From JAVKBW01 sp040222995 (GTDB lineage Bacteria > Pseudomonadota > Alphaproteobacteria > UBA8366 > Aestuariispiraceae), in contig JAVKBW010000039.1 in assembly GCA_040222995.1 (NCBI GenBank), positions 186,001 to 250,000 on the forward strand: a stretch of 64,000 bases of DNA. The letters run 5' to 3'. Made by a program: the position numbers and the translations under genes. The notes beneath the pieces are model-generated. The model had not been told where the DNA came from and made no database searches. It saw nothing but the letters and a program-made list of their open reading frames with translations. Each line of letters begins with the position of its first letter. Position 1 is the first letter of the stretch. Positions 17,512 to 30,743 of the stretch are shown here, one piece after another.

Positions 17512-18456
17512 CTAGTCAAAGACACATCGCGGAAAATAGAGCGTCACGACGTTCACCGGCCGGTTGACCATTTCACTGATACACAGGTCCCCGCAAACAC
17601 TGCACAGCAGATAGGCGTCCATCGCGTCCAGACCATGATCCCGCTGCAGAAGGTCGATCATCTGCAATGTCGCCAGCCGGGCGGCTTCGACCAGATCCTC
17701 GTTCACGCCGCAGGTACCGTAATAGCCTGCTGAATCCAGATGCCGCGTCACCGGCCCCGCTGTCACGAATTGCGGGCCGGTCAGGCGCATGTCCTTCTCA
17801 AGGTCGATCGTGATCGCCAGCGACATTGGACTTTCCAGTGCGGTTCCGGCCAGCTCTCCGTGCCCCTGGGCCGCATGTGTGTCCCCGACGGAAAGCAGCC
17901 CGCCCGCAACCTCAACCGGAAGGTACAGTTCCGTCCCGACCGAAAGATCGCGGGTGTCCAGGTTCCCGCCGGTCGGATAGGGCGGCAGTGCCGAATGCGT
18001 GCCCGGTGCCGCCGGGGAAAGGCCGATGATCCCCGGGAACGGTTTCAGCGGCACCGACGCGATGTCGTTATACATGGCCGGCACGGACCCGCTTTTGTCA
18101 TAGTGCCAGATCTTCAGATGCGGGTCCGGAAAATGGTCCGGCAATATCCCGAAAAGCGTCGTCACCCCACTCCATCCCCAACCGGAAGGCGCAAAGTCAT
18201 GGAAGGTGATTTTCACCGCATCGCCCGGCTCTGCCCCATCGACGAATATGGGACCGGTCAGTGGCGCGAACTTGCTGTGATCCACATTCGCAAGATCCCT
18301 GGACGTCATGTCGGGCGTGATCTCGCCACCCGCGCTGTCGATCACGTCGAACGCCACGGTCTCGCCGGGCGCAACGGTTTGCACCGGGCTGTTTTCCGGA
18401 TTCCAACCGAAATGATGGCGGCATGCATGAATGGTGTGGGCAACGCCCAGAGCCAT
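17512..18456 (-). CDS. Acetamidase/formamidase family protein
   Basis: The 314-residue protein belongs to the FmdA/AmdA family of cytoplasmic amidases that release ammonia from formamide, acetamide or similar small amides. Family signs are WGWSGVTTLFGILPD near residue 95, GDTHAAQGHGELAGTALE near 190 and the C-terminal CSVCGDLCISEMVNRP near 285. The start at 18456 has AAAGGA about eight bases upstream; the longer open frame continues into the DoxX gene and is not coding. It is the last gene after the bufferin set on the same strand, 95 bases behind DoxX, and may or may not be part of that operon. Substrate unproven. Confidence 0.85.
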   Translation of the reverse strand: MALGVAHTIHACRHHFGWNPENSPVQTVAPGETVAFDVIDSAGGEITPDMTSRDLANVDHSKFAPLTGPIFVDGAEPGDAVKITFHDFAPSGWGWSGVTTLFGILPDHFPDPHLKIWHYDKSGSVPAMYNDIASVPLKPFPGIIGLSPAAPGTHSALPPYPTGGNLDTRDLSVGTELYLPVEVAGGLLSVGDTHAAQGHGELAGTALESPMSLAITIDLEKDMRLTGPQFVTAGPVTRHLDSAGYYGTCGVNEDLVEAARLATLQMIDLLQRDHGLDAMDAYLLCSVCGDLCISEMVNRPVNVVTLYFPRCVFD

Positions 18457-18551
18457 GGCTTCGTCCTTTCCATCCCTAAGGGACCGCATAGCGCGGCCGG
18501 ATGGACGCAACCCTACCACGTTTCGCGCGGCGGTGCGGGCCAGGGTCGATG

Positions 18552-19115
18552 TCAGGTGGCGCGGTTCGGGAAGCCTGCCTTTCTTGCCAGATGGTCCAGG
18601 GACAAGGCGCCCGGCCCCTTCAACACCAGATAGGCGAACAGAAAAACCCATAGCGCCCGCTGGTCCAGAATTGCCGCGCCGGACAGGTTGTCGAACCAGG
18701 CCCCGACCGTGGCCTCGTCCGCCATGTGGTATACGATATCCACGTAGCTTTGTATGAATACGAAGACAATCATTCCCGCCGCGGCGATCCGGGTGAACAG
18801 CCCGATCAGGATCAGGACCGGCAGAATCACCTCCCCATAACTGCCGGCATAGACCATCAGCCCCCAGGGAAAGAAAGCCACCTGGGACGGATCATAGCCC
18901 GCGGCTTCGACGATGGGCGGGACGATCTGGAAATAGGCGCCGGCCGCGATCGAAAACGGTCCACCGTCAAATTTCGTCATGGCCGAATTGAAGAAATAGA
19001 CGAATAAAACCGCCGCGAAGACAAACCGGCAAAGAAATCCGGCAAGCCAGCGATCCGCCTGTCGGGAGAGCGCCTCGGCGAAATTCGAATAGAAGTTCAA
19101 CATAGTCTGAACCAT
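18552..19115 (-). CDS. DoxX family membrane protein
   Basis: The 187-residue protein has four hydrophobic segments and DoxX features (FFNSAMTKFDGG near residue 45, GEVILPVLILIGLFTRIAA near 98). DoxX-family proteins are frequent partners in bufferin operons, where a redox role at the membrane has been suggested. The ATG at 19115 is preceded by AAAGGA. It lies 42 bases after the stop of the DUF2063 gene, so co-transcription with it is likely. Function is inferred from context. Confidence 0.82.
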   Translation of the reverse strand: MVQTMLNFYSNFAEALSRQADRWLAGFLCRFVFAAVLFVYFFNSAMTKFDGGPFSIAAGAYFQIVPPIVEAAGYDPSQVAFFPWGLMVYAGSYGEVILPVLILIGLFTRIAAAGMIVFVFIQSYVDIVYHMADEATVGAWFDNLSGAAILDQRALWVFLFAYLVLKGPGALSLDHLARKAGFPNRAT

Positions 19116-19157
19116 GGCGGTTCCTTTCCCCAACCAATCATTACTTGGGTTGTGTTA

Positions 19158-19958
19158 TCACCCTTGTTGCGCAGCCTGACCCGCGCCCCGAATACCGATG
19201 AATACCCCGGCTGCAAAAAGCCCGGCCAGATGTTCACTCAATTCGAAATCCGGCGCGGCCGCCGCGGCGATCCCCGCCGCCTCTCCCAATGTCCGCCCCG
19301 CCAACAGCGCGTCCAGAAAGTCGAAGCCCCCTGTCGGCAGAATGCGGATTTCGACGGTCAGGCCCGGGCGGACGATCAGCGCGTCTTCCGCCCGGGTCAG
19401 ATCGACGGGTCTGGACGTGTCGCCGCCGGTATCTCCCCCCCAGAGGGAGACGACGGGAAAACGGGACCGGATAAGCGCGACCGATGGGTGCGCAGAAAGT
19501 CGGACGCCTTCGACCGCATCCGCCGGGACGGCAGCCAGGTCCGCAATGCCGATCGGGGTGCGATCCGCCGCGTGATATGCCTGAACCCGCGCAAATTCCA
19601 GTCGCGCCACATCGCCCAGATACGGCACCGACGATGCTGGCGGGAACCGGTCCAGAAATTCCCCGAAGTCCGATCCATATCGGAACAGCACCGGCGCCAG
19701 CGGCGGCACCTCCTGCATGTAGGCGCGCGCGGTCGCGCGAAAGAACTCCGCGCCTACCAGACGTTCGACTGCCGGAAACATGTCCGACAGCGCATCGATG
19801 ACCGCAACGGCAACATTGTTTCGATAGATGTTGAAACGCCCGTTGCCGTCTCCATGCGTCGCGTCGCGGCCGCTCGTATTACACAGACCTGACGGACGCT
19901 TTGCCGGGTCCAAAAGCGCGGACGCGAATGCGCCCTGGTTTTCAGCGAGCGACGGCAT
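19158..19958 (-). CDS. bufC: DUF2063 protein, bufferin/MNIO partner (BufC/HvfC type)
   Basis: The protein of about 266 residues has the DUF2063 N-terminal helical domain (FNIYRNNVAVAVIDAL, FPAVERLVG, FFRATARAYMQEVPP), followed by a C-terminal domain rich in Ala and Val. In MNIO pathways this partner binds the precursor leader and delivers it to the DUF692 enzyme. The start at 19958 overlaps the end of bufB by 17 bases; an in-frame GTG 30 bases upstream is an alternative. No cysteine-rich or membrane segment is present. Confidence 0.85.
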   Translation of the reverse strand: MPSLAENQGAFASALLDPAKRPSGLCNTSGRDATHGDGNGRFNIYRNNVAVAVIDALSDMFPAVERLVGAEFFRATARAYMQEVPPLAPVLFRYGSDFGEFLDRFPPASSVPYLGDVARLEFARVQAYHAADRTPIGIADLAAVPADAVEGVRLSAHPSVALIRSRFPVVSLWGGDTGGDTSRPVDLTRAEDALIVRPGLTVEIRILPTGGFDFLDALLAGRTLGEAAGIAAAAAPDFELSEHLAGLFAAGVFIGIRGAGQAAQQG

Positions 19959-20850
19959 GTTCAGGGACACTTTCGACAAGGTCGGCACCGGGCCCCGCGA
20001 CCGGCATCAGTGCATGGTTCATCTGCATGTCCGCGCGATGCGCTTCGGACAGAAGCGTCTGCCAGTCCGGCAGGTCCGAATCCCATTCAATCAGGGTCGG
20101 CATTGGACCGGAAACCCCAATGGCGCGCCGATAAAGCGCCCAAACCGGGTCGGCCACGGGCCCATCATGGGAATCGATCAAAAGGGGTACGCCCGTCCGG
20201 TCCACGTCCGCCATATGTCCCGCCAGGTGAATTTCCCCTACCGCTTCCATCGGAAAATCATCAATATAGGCATTCGCGGAATAACCCTGGTTGGTCGCCG
20301 AAACCCACACATTGTTGACGTCCAGCAACAGGCCGCATCCGGTCCGGCGCACGATTTCGCGCAAGAAGGCGGTTTCCGTCATCGTGCTTTCCACGAAGGA
20401 TACATAGGTCGATGGGTTTTCCAGAAGCAACTGGCGGCCCAGGGCGTCCTGCACTTCATCAATATGGTCGGCAACCCGGCGCAACGCCTCATCCGTATAG
20501 GGCAAGGGCAGCAGGTCCGGAAAGTACGTGCCGCCATGGGATGACCATGCGAGATGTTCCGAGATTAGACCCGGTTTATAGCGCTCCTGCACCGCCTTCA
20601 GGCGCGCGAGATGGTCCCGGTTCAAAGGATGCGCGGCACCGATCGACAATCCAACGCCATGGACGGAAATCGGATATCGGTCCCTGATGCGTGCCAGATA
20701 GTGATGGGGTGGTCCGCCCTCGCCCATGTAGTTTTCGGCATGAACCTCGAACCAACCGACATCCGGATCATCCGCCAGAATTTCGGCGTAATGGTCCGCT
20801 TTCAGCCCGACGCCGGCGCGGGCCGGAATATCCAGGGGGCATCGGTCCAT
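19942..20850 (-). CDS. bufB: DUF692 multinuclear non-haem iron oxidase (MNIO), BufB/HvfB type
   Basis: The 302-residue TIM-barrel enzyme has the DUF692 pattern of His, Glu and Asp ligands for two or three irons: GVGLKADHY near residue 12, ISVHGVGLSIG near 60, SEHLAWS near 95, ENPSTYVSF near 140, LLDVNNVW near 170 and EIHLAGH near 205. MNIO enzymes modify cysteines in short precursor peptides to oxazolone or thiooxazole groups. The gene lies between a DUF2282 precursor and a DUF2063 partner, the usual bufferin order. The ATG at 20850 is taken as start; a GTG four codons earlier is also possible. Confidence 0.9.
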   Translation of the reverse strand: MDRCPLDIPARAGVGLKADHYAEILADDPDVGWFEVHAENYMGEGGPPHHYLARIRDRYPISVHGVGLSIGAAHPLNRDHLARLKAVQERYKPGLISEHLAWSSHGGTYFPDLLPLPYTDEALRRVADHIDEVQDALGRQLLLENPSTYVSFVESTMTETAFLREIVRRTGCGLLLDVNNVWVSATNQGYSANAYIDDFPMEAVGEIHLAGHMADVDRTGVPLLIDSHDGPVADPVWALYRRAIGVSGPMPTLIEWDSDLPDWQTLLSEAHRADMQMNHALMPVAGPGADLVESVPEHAVAR

Positions 20851-20972
20851 GATCGGTTCCACGGGGTGTTCTTGAAATTCGATAAACGACTGACCGGTCA
20901 GCGGACCGGTGCGCCGGGAAAGGCGCCTCTCGCAAACACCGGGGAGGACGGTGCGAGAGGCGCCCCTCTCTC

Positions 20973-21308
20973 TCAGGTTTCCGGAAGGTCGCGGTCAAGC
21001 GGCTCCAGCGACCCGACGCGGTCGCCCGGCAGTTCGAAATCCGCCATGGCCTCTTCGACCCCGTATTTGACGCAATCCCCTGCCGGAACCAAGGACCAGG
21101 CGTTGCCCTGATAGTCGACCGTGGAGGTGCCGGCGCAGGTCGTGCCGGCGCCTGCGGCACAGTCATTCTCGCCCGCCAGCGAAATGCCATAGCATTTTTC
21201 CTGGGCCTGCGCGTGAGCCGTCGTTGCAATGCCGCCAGCGGCCGAAACCGCCAGAGCGACAGCGCCCGCAACAGATGCAACAGCCAGGGATTTGGAACTC
21301 TTCGACAT
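20973..21308 (-). CDS. bufA1: DUF2282 bufferin-type RiPP precursor
   Basis: The 111-residue protein begins with a long signal-like segment (basic start, AVASVAGAVALAVSAAGG, cleavage near AHA-Q at 33). The rest carries four cysteines, C39, C50, C58 and C79, in the DUF2282 arrangement (EKCYG, ENDCAAG, TTCAGTS, GDCVKYG). In characterised bufferins some of these Cys are converted to copper-binding heterocycles. The C-terminal 30 residues are acidic and lack Cys, an extension beyond the last Cys motif. It is first in the minus-strand operon, 122 bases before bufB. Confidence 0.85.
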   Translation of the reverse strand: MSKSSKSLAVASVAGAVALAVSAAGGIATTAHAQAQEKCYGISLAGENDCAAGAGTTCAGTSTVDYQGNAWSLVPAGDCVKYGVEEAMADFELPGDRVGSLEPLDRDLPET

Positions 21309-21636
21309 GGGTGTTCTCCGTTTGGTTGGTTCGTCTCTGTCCCTTCGGATGCCCTTTGGGCGGGTAATCCGAAAGTCTGCCCGATCGGGCGGGTCTGCCT
21401 GCCGTTGCGGAAGCCGTCCCCGTTCGATGCTCGTGTCGTGAAACGCCCGACGGCGTCTTTCCGTTCTACTGGACGCCAGGAATTCCGGCTGCTTCACTGC
21501 AAGACGATATGGCCAATGCCGTTCGATCCGAAACTCAATTGCAATCACGAGCCCGTGTGCATTAATGCCCGAGTTATGGGCCATCGGCTGGTCCGTCATC
21601 GCCCCGACCGCACGCTGGGGAAAAGGAATGGTCGCC

Positions 21637-22761
21637 ATGAAAAATTCGCCGGACCGGTTCGACATCGTTGGCAGCGAACCAACCATGATGGCGGTCGTGA
21701 CCCTGGGGAATGGCGGCTACGAGATGTTGTCCTATCGCCCTGTTCCGATCCCCAGACCCGGCGCGGGAGAGGTGCTGCTTCAGGTACTGGCGGCGGGCGT
21801 CAACAATACCGAAATCAATACACGGCTTGGGTGGTATTCCTCCTCCGTGACCGGCGGAACTGAAGATCAGGCGGGAAGCCAGGAAGCCCACGCCGAACAG
21901 AAAGCGGACGGCGGCTGGAATGAAGCAACGCCGTTTCCCTTCATTCAGGGAACCGATTGCTGCGGGCGTGTGGTGGCGGCGGGTCCAGGCGCGCCGGACG
22001 ATCTTGTCGGTGCCCGTGTCATCGTGCGTGCCTGCATGCGTCCGAACGGCTATGACGTGATGGACAATGTCTGGATGGCATCGGACTTCGACGGCGCCTT
22101 CGCGCAGTATGTAACGGTTCCCGCGTCCGAGGTCTTTCCGGTAACATGCGACTGGACGGACGTGGAGTTGGCCACCATTCCCTGCGCCTATGGCACAGCG
22201 GAAAACATGATCCATCGCACCGATGTTTCGGATCGCGACCATGTCCTGGTCGCCGGTGCGTCCGGAGGTGTCGGTTCCGCCGCGGTCCAATTGGCGAAGC
22301 GCCGCGGCGCGCGGGTCACCGCCATTTGCGGTGCTTCAAAGGCCGACCGGGTTCGGTCCATCGGGGCGGACAAAGTCGTCGACCGGAAGGCGGACATCGT
22401 CGAAGCACTCGGGGCGGAGTCCGTCTCCGTTGTCATCGACAATGTGGCGGGGCCGTCATTCCCCGCCATGCTGAAGGTCCTGAAGCGCGGCGGGCGATAT
22501 ACGTCTTCCGGCGCCATTGCGGGACCTGTCGTATCCCTGGACATGCGCGACATGTATCTGAAGGACATCACCCTGTTCGGGACCACCGCCTGGGACGAAC
22601 CGGTCTTTCCGAATCTGGTCACCTATATCGAACGGGGTGAAATCCGGCCGCTGGTCGCCGCGACTTTTCCGCTGGAACGCATCGCCGACGCGCAGCGCGA
22701 ATTCATGAAAAAGGCCCATTTCGGGAATTTTGTTCTTGTGCCGCCGGCGCCCGTATCCTGA
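21637..22761 (+). CDS. Zinc-type alcohol dehydrogenase/quinone oxidoreductase family protein
   Basis: The protein of about 374 residues has the MDR fold: N-terminal GroES-like domain (GAGEVLLQVLAAGVNNTEINTR near 45), TPFPFIQGTDCCGRV near 90 and a Rossmann domain with VAGASGGVGSAAVQLAKRRGA near 205. It should reduce or oxidise a ketone, quinone or enone with NADPH. The start is uncertain among two nearby ATGs (21628, 21637); the second has GGA at a suitable distance. It is divergent from bufA1 across about 330 bases, which must hold both promoters. Substrate unknown; the residues around GWYSSSVTGG suggest an insertion relative to short quinone reductases. Confidence 0.85.
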   Translation: MKNSPDRFDIVGSEPTMMAVVTLGNGGYEMLSYRPVPIPRPGAGEVLLQVLAAGVNNTEINTRLGWYSSSVTGGTEDQAGSQEAHAEQKADGGWNEATPFPFIQGTDCCGRVVAAGPGAPDDLVGARVIVRACMRPNGYDVMDNVWMASDFDGAFAQYVTVPASEVFPVTCDWTDVELATIPCAYGTAENMIHRTDVSDRDHVLVAGASGGVGSAAVQLAKRRGARVTAICGASKADRVRSIGADKVVDRKADIVEALGAESVSVVIDNVAGPSFPAMLKVLKRGGRYTSSGAIAGPVVSLDMRDMYLKDITLFGTTAWDEPVFPNLVTYIERGEIRPLVAATFPLERIADAQREFMKKAHFGNFVLVPPAPVS

Positions 22762-22868
22762 ATGCCGGGGCCCGACATTGTGACACGCAAGTAACTTCAG
22801 TAGACTTCCGTCGTAGTCCACCCGATGTAAAAGGCGCCGGTCCGCCGCGCGGCGGTGAGAATCAGGTC

Positions 22869-23318
22869 GTGATAGTTGAACTGAAGAACTTCAGGACACG
22901 GGACGGATCGTCCTATGCGATCGTCTTTCATGACGAAGAAAACGCGCTTATTTCGGATACATGGCTGGGCGATTTTCACGACGATGACGAGTTCCGGCAG
23001 GTGCTTGAGTTCGTTGCGGACGAGATCGAGGCCCGTGCCGTGAAGCTCTGGCTGGCGGATCTGCGTCATCTCACCCGCAGTTTCTTCGAATTCCAGGATT
23101 GGCTTGCCCACGAAATTTCACCCCGCACATTTGCCGCGGGCCTGCAACGCGAAGCGGTCGTTCTACCGCCCCCGGCCAAACTGGATAGCATGCCGCAGGA
23201 TTATGACGTTGTCGGCTCCGCCGCCGGTGCAATTGACCAGATTGGCGACAGACGGGTTCGCTTTTTCTTTGACCGGGATGCGGCGCACAGGTGGCTGTTG
23301 AGCGGCGATGGCCAATAA
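22869..23318 (+). CDS. Uncharacterised protein of 149 aa, STAS/SpoIIAA-like pattern
   Basis: The protein begins at GTG. Its pattern of alternating strands and helices, with EARAVKLWLADLRHLTRSFFEFQDWL in the middle and VRFFFDRDAAHRWL at the end, resembles small STAS/SpoIIAA-like proteins of alphaproteobacteria, but I cannot confirm this. It has no signal peptide or membrane segment. It stands alone, 107 bases after the oxidoreductase gene and just before the rRNA operon on the other strand. Confidence 0.6.
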   Translation: MIVELKNFRTRDGSSYAIVFHDEENALISDTWLGDFHDDDEFRQVLEFVADEIEARAVKLWLADLRHLTRSFFEFQDWLAHEISPRTFAAGLQREAVVLPPPAKLDSMPQDYDVVGSAAGAIDQIGDRRVRFFFDRDAAHRWLLSGDGQ

Positions 23319-23337
23319 AGAGGGGGCCCAGACTTGT

Positions 23338-23414
<77 letters not shown>

Positions 23415-23555
23415 CCAATTGACGATCATGGATCGTCGGTTGGTGTGTGTCCCGGGCGATGCGAGAGCATCGCCAAGACAGCGCGTTTCGTCGATTTGCT
23501 TTTTCCGGACGTTGGTGTGTCCGCGTGTTCAAGTGTGTTGTTTGTCATGGTGCTT

Positions 23556-23700
23556 GGTTGTCATGGAAGACCTGGCGGCGACCTACTCTCCCGCGGCTTA
23601 AGCCGAAGTACCATTGGCGCAGGCGGGTTTCACGGCCGAGTTCGGGATGGGATCGGGTGCTGGGCCCGCCGCCATAGCCACCAGGTCGTCCATGACAACC
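23556..23700 (-). repeat. Inverted repeat flanking the 5S rRNA (processing stem)
   Basis: Perfect 11-base arms, GGTTGTCATGG (23556-23566) and CCATGACAACC (23690-23700), bracket the 5S gene. In the precursor RNA they would extend the 5S terminal helix and mark a cut site for RNase processing. Confidence 0.7.
23568..23687 (-). rRNA. rrf: 5S ribosomal RNA
   Basis: About 120 bases, with terminal pairing of GACCTGG and CCAGGTC and the conserved CCCGAACTCGG and GCGGGAGAGTAGG segments. Ends are approximate to a few bases. It follows the 23S gene by about 380 bases, a spacer in which I find no tRNA. Confidence 0.93.
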
Positions 23701-24071
23701 AAGGGGATGTCACCTCATTGGGATAACCAACTTGGGACAACCGGGCGGTTGCCCCTGGTATGGGACAACCTGTTTTCTGTGTGATTTGAAGCTGAGGGGT
23801 ATCACCCCTGGAGTTTTTGCGAGTGAGGCCATGGGTTGGATCTTGCGTTCCGTTCCCGGTGGTCTCTCGCGATCCCCGTCGCCGGCGCGGCTGCGCGTTG
23901 GAGGGGGACTTGAACATTTGTTACTGTATCGGAGCAGCCCATCTCGTTCGATGGACGGCTCCATTTTGTGATGTTTTCCAAAACCGCCTGTTCTTCCGGT
24001 CCGGCGTGACGGCGAAGTCCGATCCGGAGATTTTTTTCCGGATGTTTTCCGTCATGCGGGGGAAGAACGGG

Positions 24072-26815
<2,744 letters not shown>

Positions 26816-26822
26816 TGCTTGT

Positions 26823-26848
26823 CTTTCCGGTTCGAAGAAACCGGAAAG
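26823..26848 (-). repeat. Hairpin immediately upstream of mature 23S
   Basis: Ten-base perfect arms CTTTCCGGTT and AACCGGAAAG are separated by six bases. In the transcript the hairpin sits just before the 23S 5' end and is probably a spacer processing structure. Confidence 0.5.
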
Positions 26849-27158
26849 CGCCGCTCACAGCGGCAAAAACCGCATCCGTATGAAACATAGTTAGTTGTTT
26901 CACACGTTCGAACCATTCAACCGCCCCAGGGGGGACGACTGACCGTTCGAACGAAACTCGATCAACGCAAATTCAGCAAAGACCCGGTCGCTTGGCATAG
27001 TTCTCATACGGGGTGCACGAGACCAAACGACCTGTATTTGCTTCATCATTTCCTATTCACAATGTCATTTTCGATCCATCGATCAACCGATCGACGGTGA
27101 AACTTTTGCTTCATTCTGTCTGTCATCTGGCGCCTGACACTGAACCGCAACCGGAAAG

Positions 27159-27235
27159 TGGTGGGCCTGGGAAGATTTGAACTTCCGACCTCACGCTTAT
27201 CAAGCGCGCGCTCTAACCAACTGAGCTACAGGCCC
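27159..27235 (-). tRNA. tRNA-Ile (GAT)
   Basis: The 77-base cloverleaf has acceptor stem GGGCCTG/CAGGCCC, CCA encoded and anticodon loop CTTGATAAG. It lies in the 16S-23S spacer and is the second tRNA in the transcript, after tRNA-Ala. Confidence 0.95.
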
Positions 27236-27317
27236 GTTGCGCTTTCATGAACACGAAGCGCTACGCAAACGGCGCGGGATCAACTGACCCAGTCAGCATA
27301 CATGGCTGCAACACGGT

Positions 27318-27393
27318 TGGTGGAGGCGGACGGGATCGAACCGACGACCTGAAGCTTGCAAAGCTACCGCTCTCCCAACTGAGCTACGCCCCC
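27318..27393 (-). tRNA. tRNA-Ala (TGC)
   Basis: The 76-base cloverleaf has 5' GGGGGCG, CCA encoded and anticodon loop CTTTGCAAG. It lies in the 16S-23S spacer and precedes tRNA-Ile in the transcript, the reverse of the common Ile-Ala order. Confidence 0.95.
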
Positions 27394-27451
27394 TGACCGA
27401 TCAACCCGCACAGGGTCATGCCGTCAGTGCGTCGGCTGCCGACAAAACAGA

Positions 27452-29247
<1,796 letters not shown>

Positions 29248-29335
29248 ACATCATCACAATGTCCAATAACCGCTTTTACCGACCGAAGCCGAAAAAGCGC
29301 TCCCCGGTCCGATTCGGTACCGGCGAAAGCCTTCT

Positions 29336-29364
29336 AATATATAGTGGCTAAGCCACCGCATCAA
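29336..29364 (-). promoter_or_regulatory. rRNA operon promoter
   Basis: On the minus strand TTGATG (29364-29359) and TATATT (29341-29336) are separated by 17 bases, a near-consensus sigma-70 promoter. It lies about 280 bases before the 16S gene, leaving a leader that contains one arm of the 16S processing stem. Confidence 0.7.
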
Positions 29365-29645
29365 CCGTTTCACAACGCGAAGGAGAACTTTTATCTTTCG
29401 ATTTTGTTCCCCCCACTGATGCGGCGGTCACCGACGTTTCGATTTGGTTGCCGGTCGAACCGGGCCGCGTCTTGCGTCGACGGACGGGGATATAGGCGTC
29501 TGGTTCCGGCTTGTCCAGCATGAATTTTCAAAAAAATGCAATGAAGCTACGTTTTTTTTGTCACCGAATTGGAGAGCGAGGATTTCCGCCGGTTTGCGGC
29601 GGTAAAATTCTTTTTGCGATTTTTTGGCTTCAGGGGGTTGCGTCT
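29365..29645. other. Intergenic stretch between the rRNA promoter and the DUF1489 gene
   Basis: About 280 bases, with several A- and T-runs. I see no supported gene. A 57-codon minus-strand frame ends inside the promoter but has no ribosome site. A CCGCCG/CGGCGG hairpin (near 29595) lies behind the DUF1489 gene without a T-run. The A-tracts may act as upstream activating sequence for the rRNA promoter. Confidence 0.4.
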
Positions 29646-30107
29646 TCAGACAACGCCGATTTCGCGTAAGGTTATCGCCAGATCGTCCGGCAGATCGTCC
29701 AGAGTCGCTCCGTCGGGCAGGTCGGGCGGCGCTTCGTCGGACTTCAGATAGCGCCAGCCCTGAAACGGCCGGTGCGGCCAGGGTTCCGTCAGAACGATGT
29801 CCGGATCCAGCACGATCCGGCATTTCGGTTTGATCGCCTCGCCCGGTTCGATGCTGTCCTCGACGCCGTTGCCGCCGCCGGGCCCGTAGGTTTCCTCGAA
29901 GCCGATGATCCGTTGCCGCGCCCGCATCACCCGGTTGATCACCCAGTATAGCGAACCGCCGGTCGACAGAATCTCGTCGATCCGTTTTGGCCACATGCGG
30001 GTCGTGTGGCCGATCGAGCCGACTTCCTTGAGCCGCCCCGCCTGCCATTCGGCGAGGTCATCAACCGACTTGGCGCCGACACAGAGTTTTCTGATATTCA
30101 GGATCAT
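29646..30107 (-). CDS. DUF1489 family protein
   Basis: The 153-residue cytoplasmic protein matches DUF1489, a small family nearly confined to alphaproteobacteria and without known function. Recognisable parts are LCVGAKSVDDLAEWQ near the start, TTRMWPKRIDEIL near 35, SLYWVINRVMRARQRIIGFE near 52 and HRPFQGWRYL near 112. It is a single gene; the next gene on the strand is 67 bases upstream. Confidence 0.88.
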   Translation of the reverse strand: MILNIRKLCVGAKSVDDLAEWQAGRLKEVGSIGHTTRMWPKRIDEILSTGGSLYWVINRVMRARQRIIGFEETYGPGGGNGVEDSIEPGEAIKPKCRIVLDPDIVLTEPWPHRPFQGWRYLKSDEAPPDLPDGATLDDLPDDLAITLREIGVV

Positions 30108-30174
30108 GCATACAAGGATGCGGACCGGTGGCGGCAGGTCAAGGACCGAACATCCCGATCAGTCCAATGTCGGC

Positions 30175-30624
30175 CTAAAGCCCCGATTCGATATCGGGCC
30201 AGTTCGCATCGGCATCTGTGATATAGCCTGCCTTATCCTTTTCCCATTTGCTTTGGACCGACTGGGAATAGTTCAGGTACAGCTTGCCGTCTACGATTGA
30301 CCAGGCATCGGGTTCTATCGATGCCGTGGAGCCCTGGCTTACCGCGTAGGCGCAATAGCCGCCGTATTGCGGTGCATACTTTTCCGGATTGGCGGCAAAC
30401 AGATCCCGGTTTTCGGCGCTGGAGAAATGCCAGGTCGCGCCGTTCCAGTTATGGGAAAACTCCGAATCGCCTTCCACCGGCTTGCCTTCCGTGAAATAGG
30501 CGACGGGGTCGTATCCGTCGATGGCGGTTCCCCAACTGGTGTAGACCTTGTCGGCGGCAGCCGGACCGGCCAGCAGAAGAAAAAACGGAACCGTGAAAAG
30601 TGCGATGAACCGGGTAACGCGCAT
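30175..30624 (-). CDS. Exported YHS domain protein
   Basis: The 149-residue protein starts with a signal peptide (MRVTRFIALFTVPFFLLLAGPAAA). The mature part is a YHS-type fold: GYDPVAYFTEGKPVEGDSEF near 37, WHFSSAENRDLFAANPEKYAPQYGGYCAYAVS near 65. Such periplasmic proteins are thought to bind metal ions or haem-related ligands, with no proven activity. It is a single gene with a 119-base gap to the next gene upstream. Confidence 0.85.
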   Translation of the reverse strand: MRVTRFIALFTVPFFLLLAGPAAADKVYTSWGTAIDGYDPVAYFTEGKPVEGDSEFSHNWNGATWHFSSAENRDLFAANPEKYAPQYGGYCAYAVSQGSTASIEPDAWSIVDGKLYLNYSQSVQSKWEKDKAGYITDADANWPDIESGL

Positions 30625-30743
30625 CAGGTTTTGCTCCCTTGACGATCACTATACGCAACAGAGTTGGTTTGCAGAGCCGGAAAGGGAAATAAACTCGTCG
30701 TGAGACCGTGTGAGGGCGCGCGGTTAGGCAGCCGGAAACCGTA

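Noticed and set aside
23415..23555. Two short perfect hairpins between the initiator tRNA and 5S (near 23421-23437 and 23455-23474)
   Set aside because: Neither is followed by a T-run in the direction of transcription, so they are probably spacer processing structures and not terminators.
29348..29521. 57-codon minus-strand frame, basic product
   Set aside because: No ribosome site, and its end runs through the -35 and spacer of the rRNA promoter.
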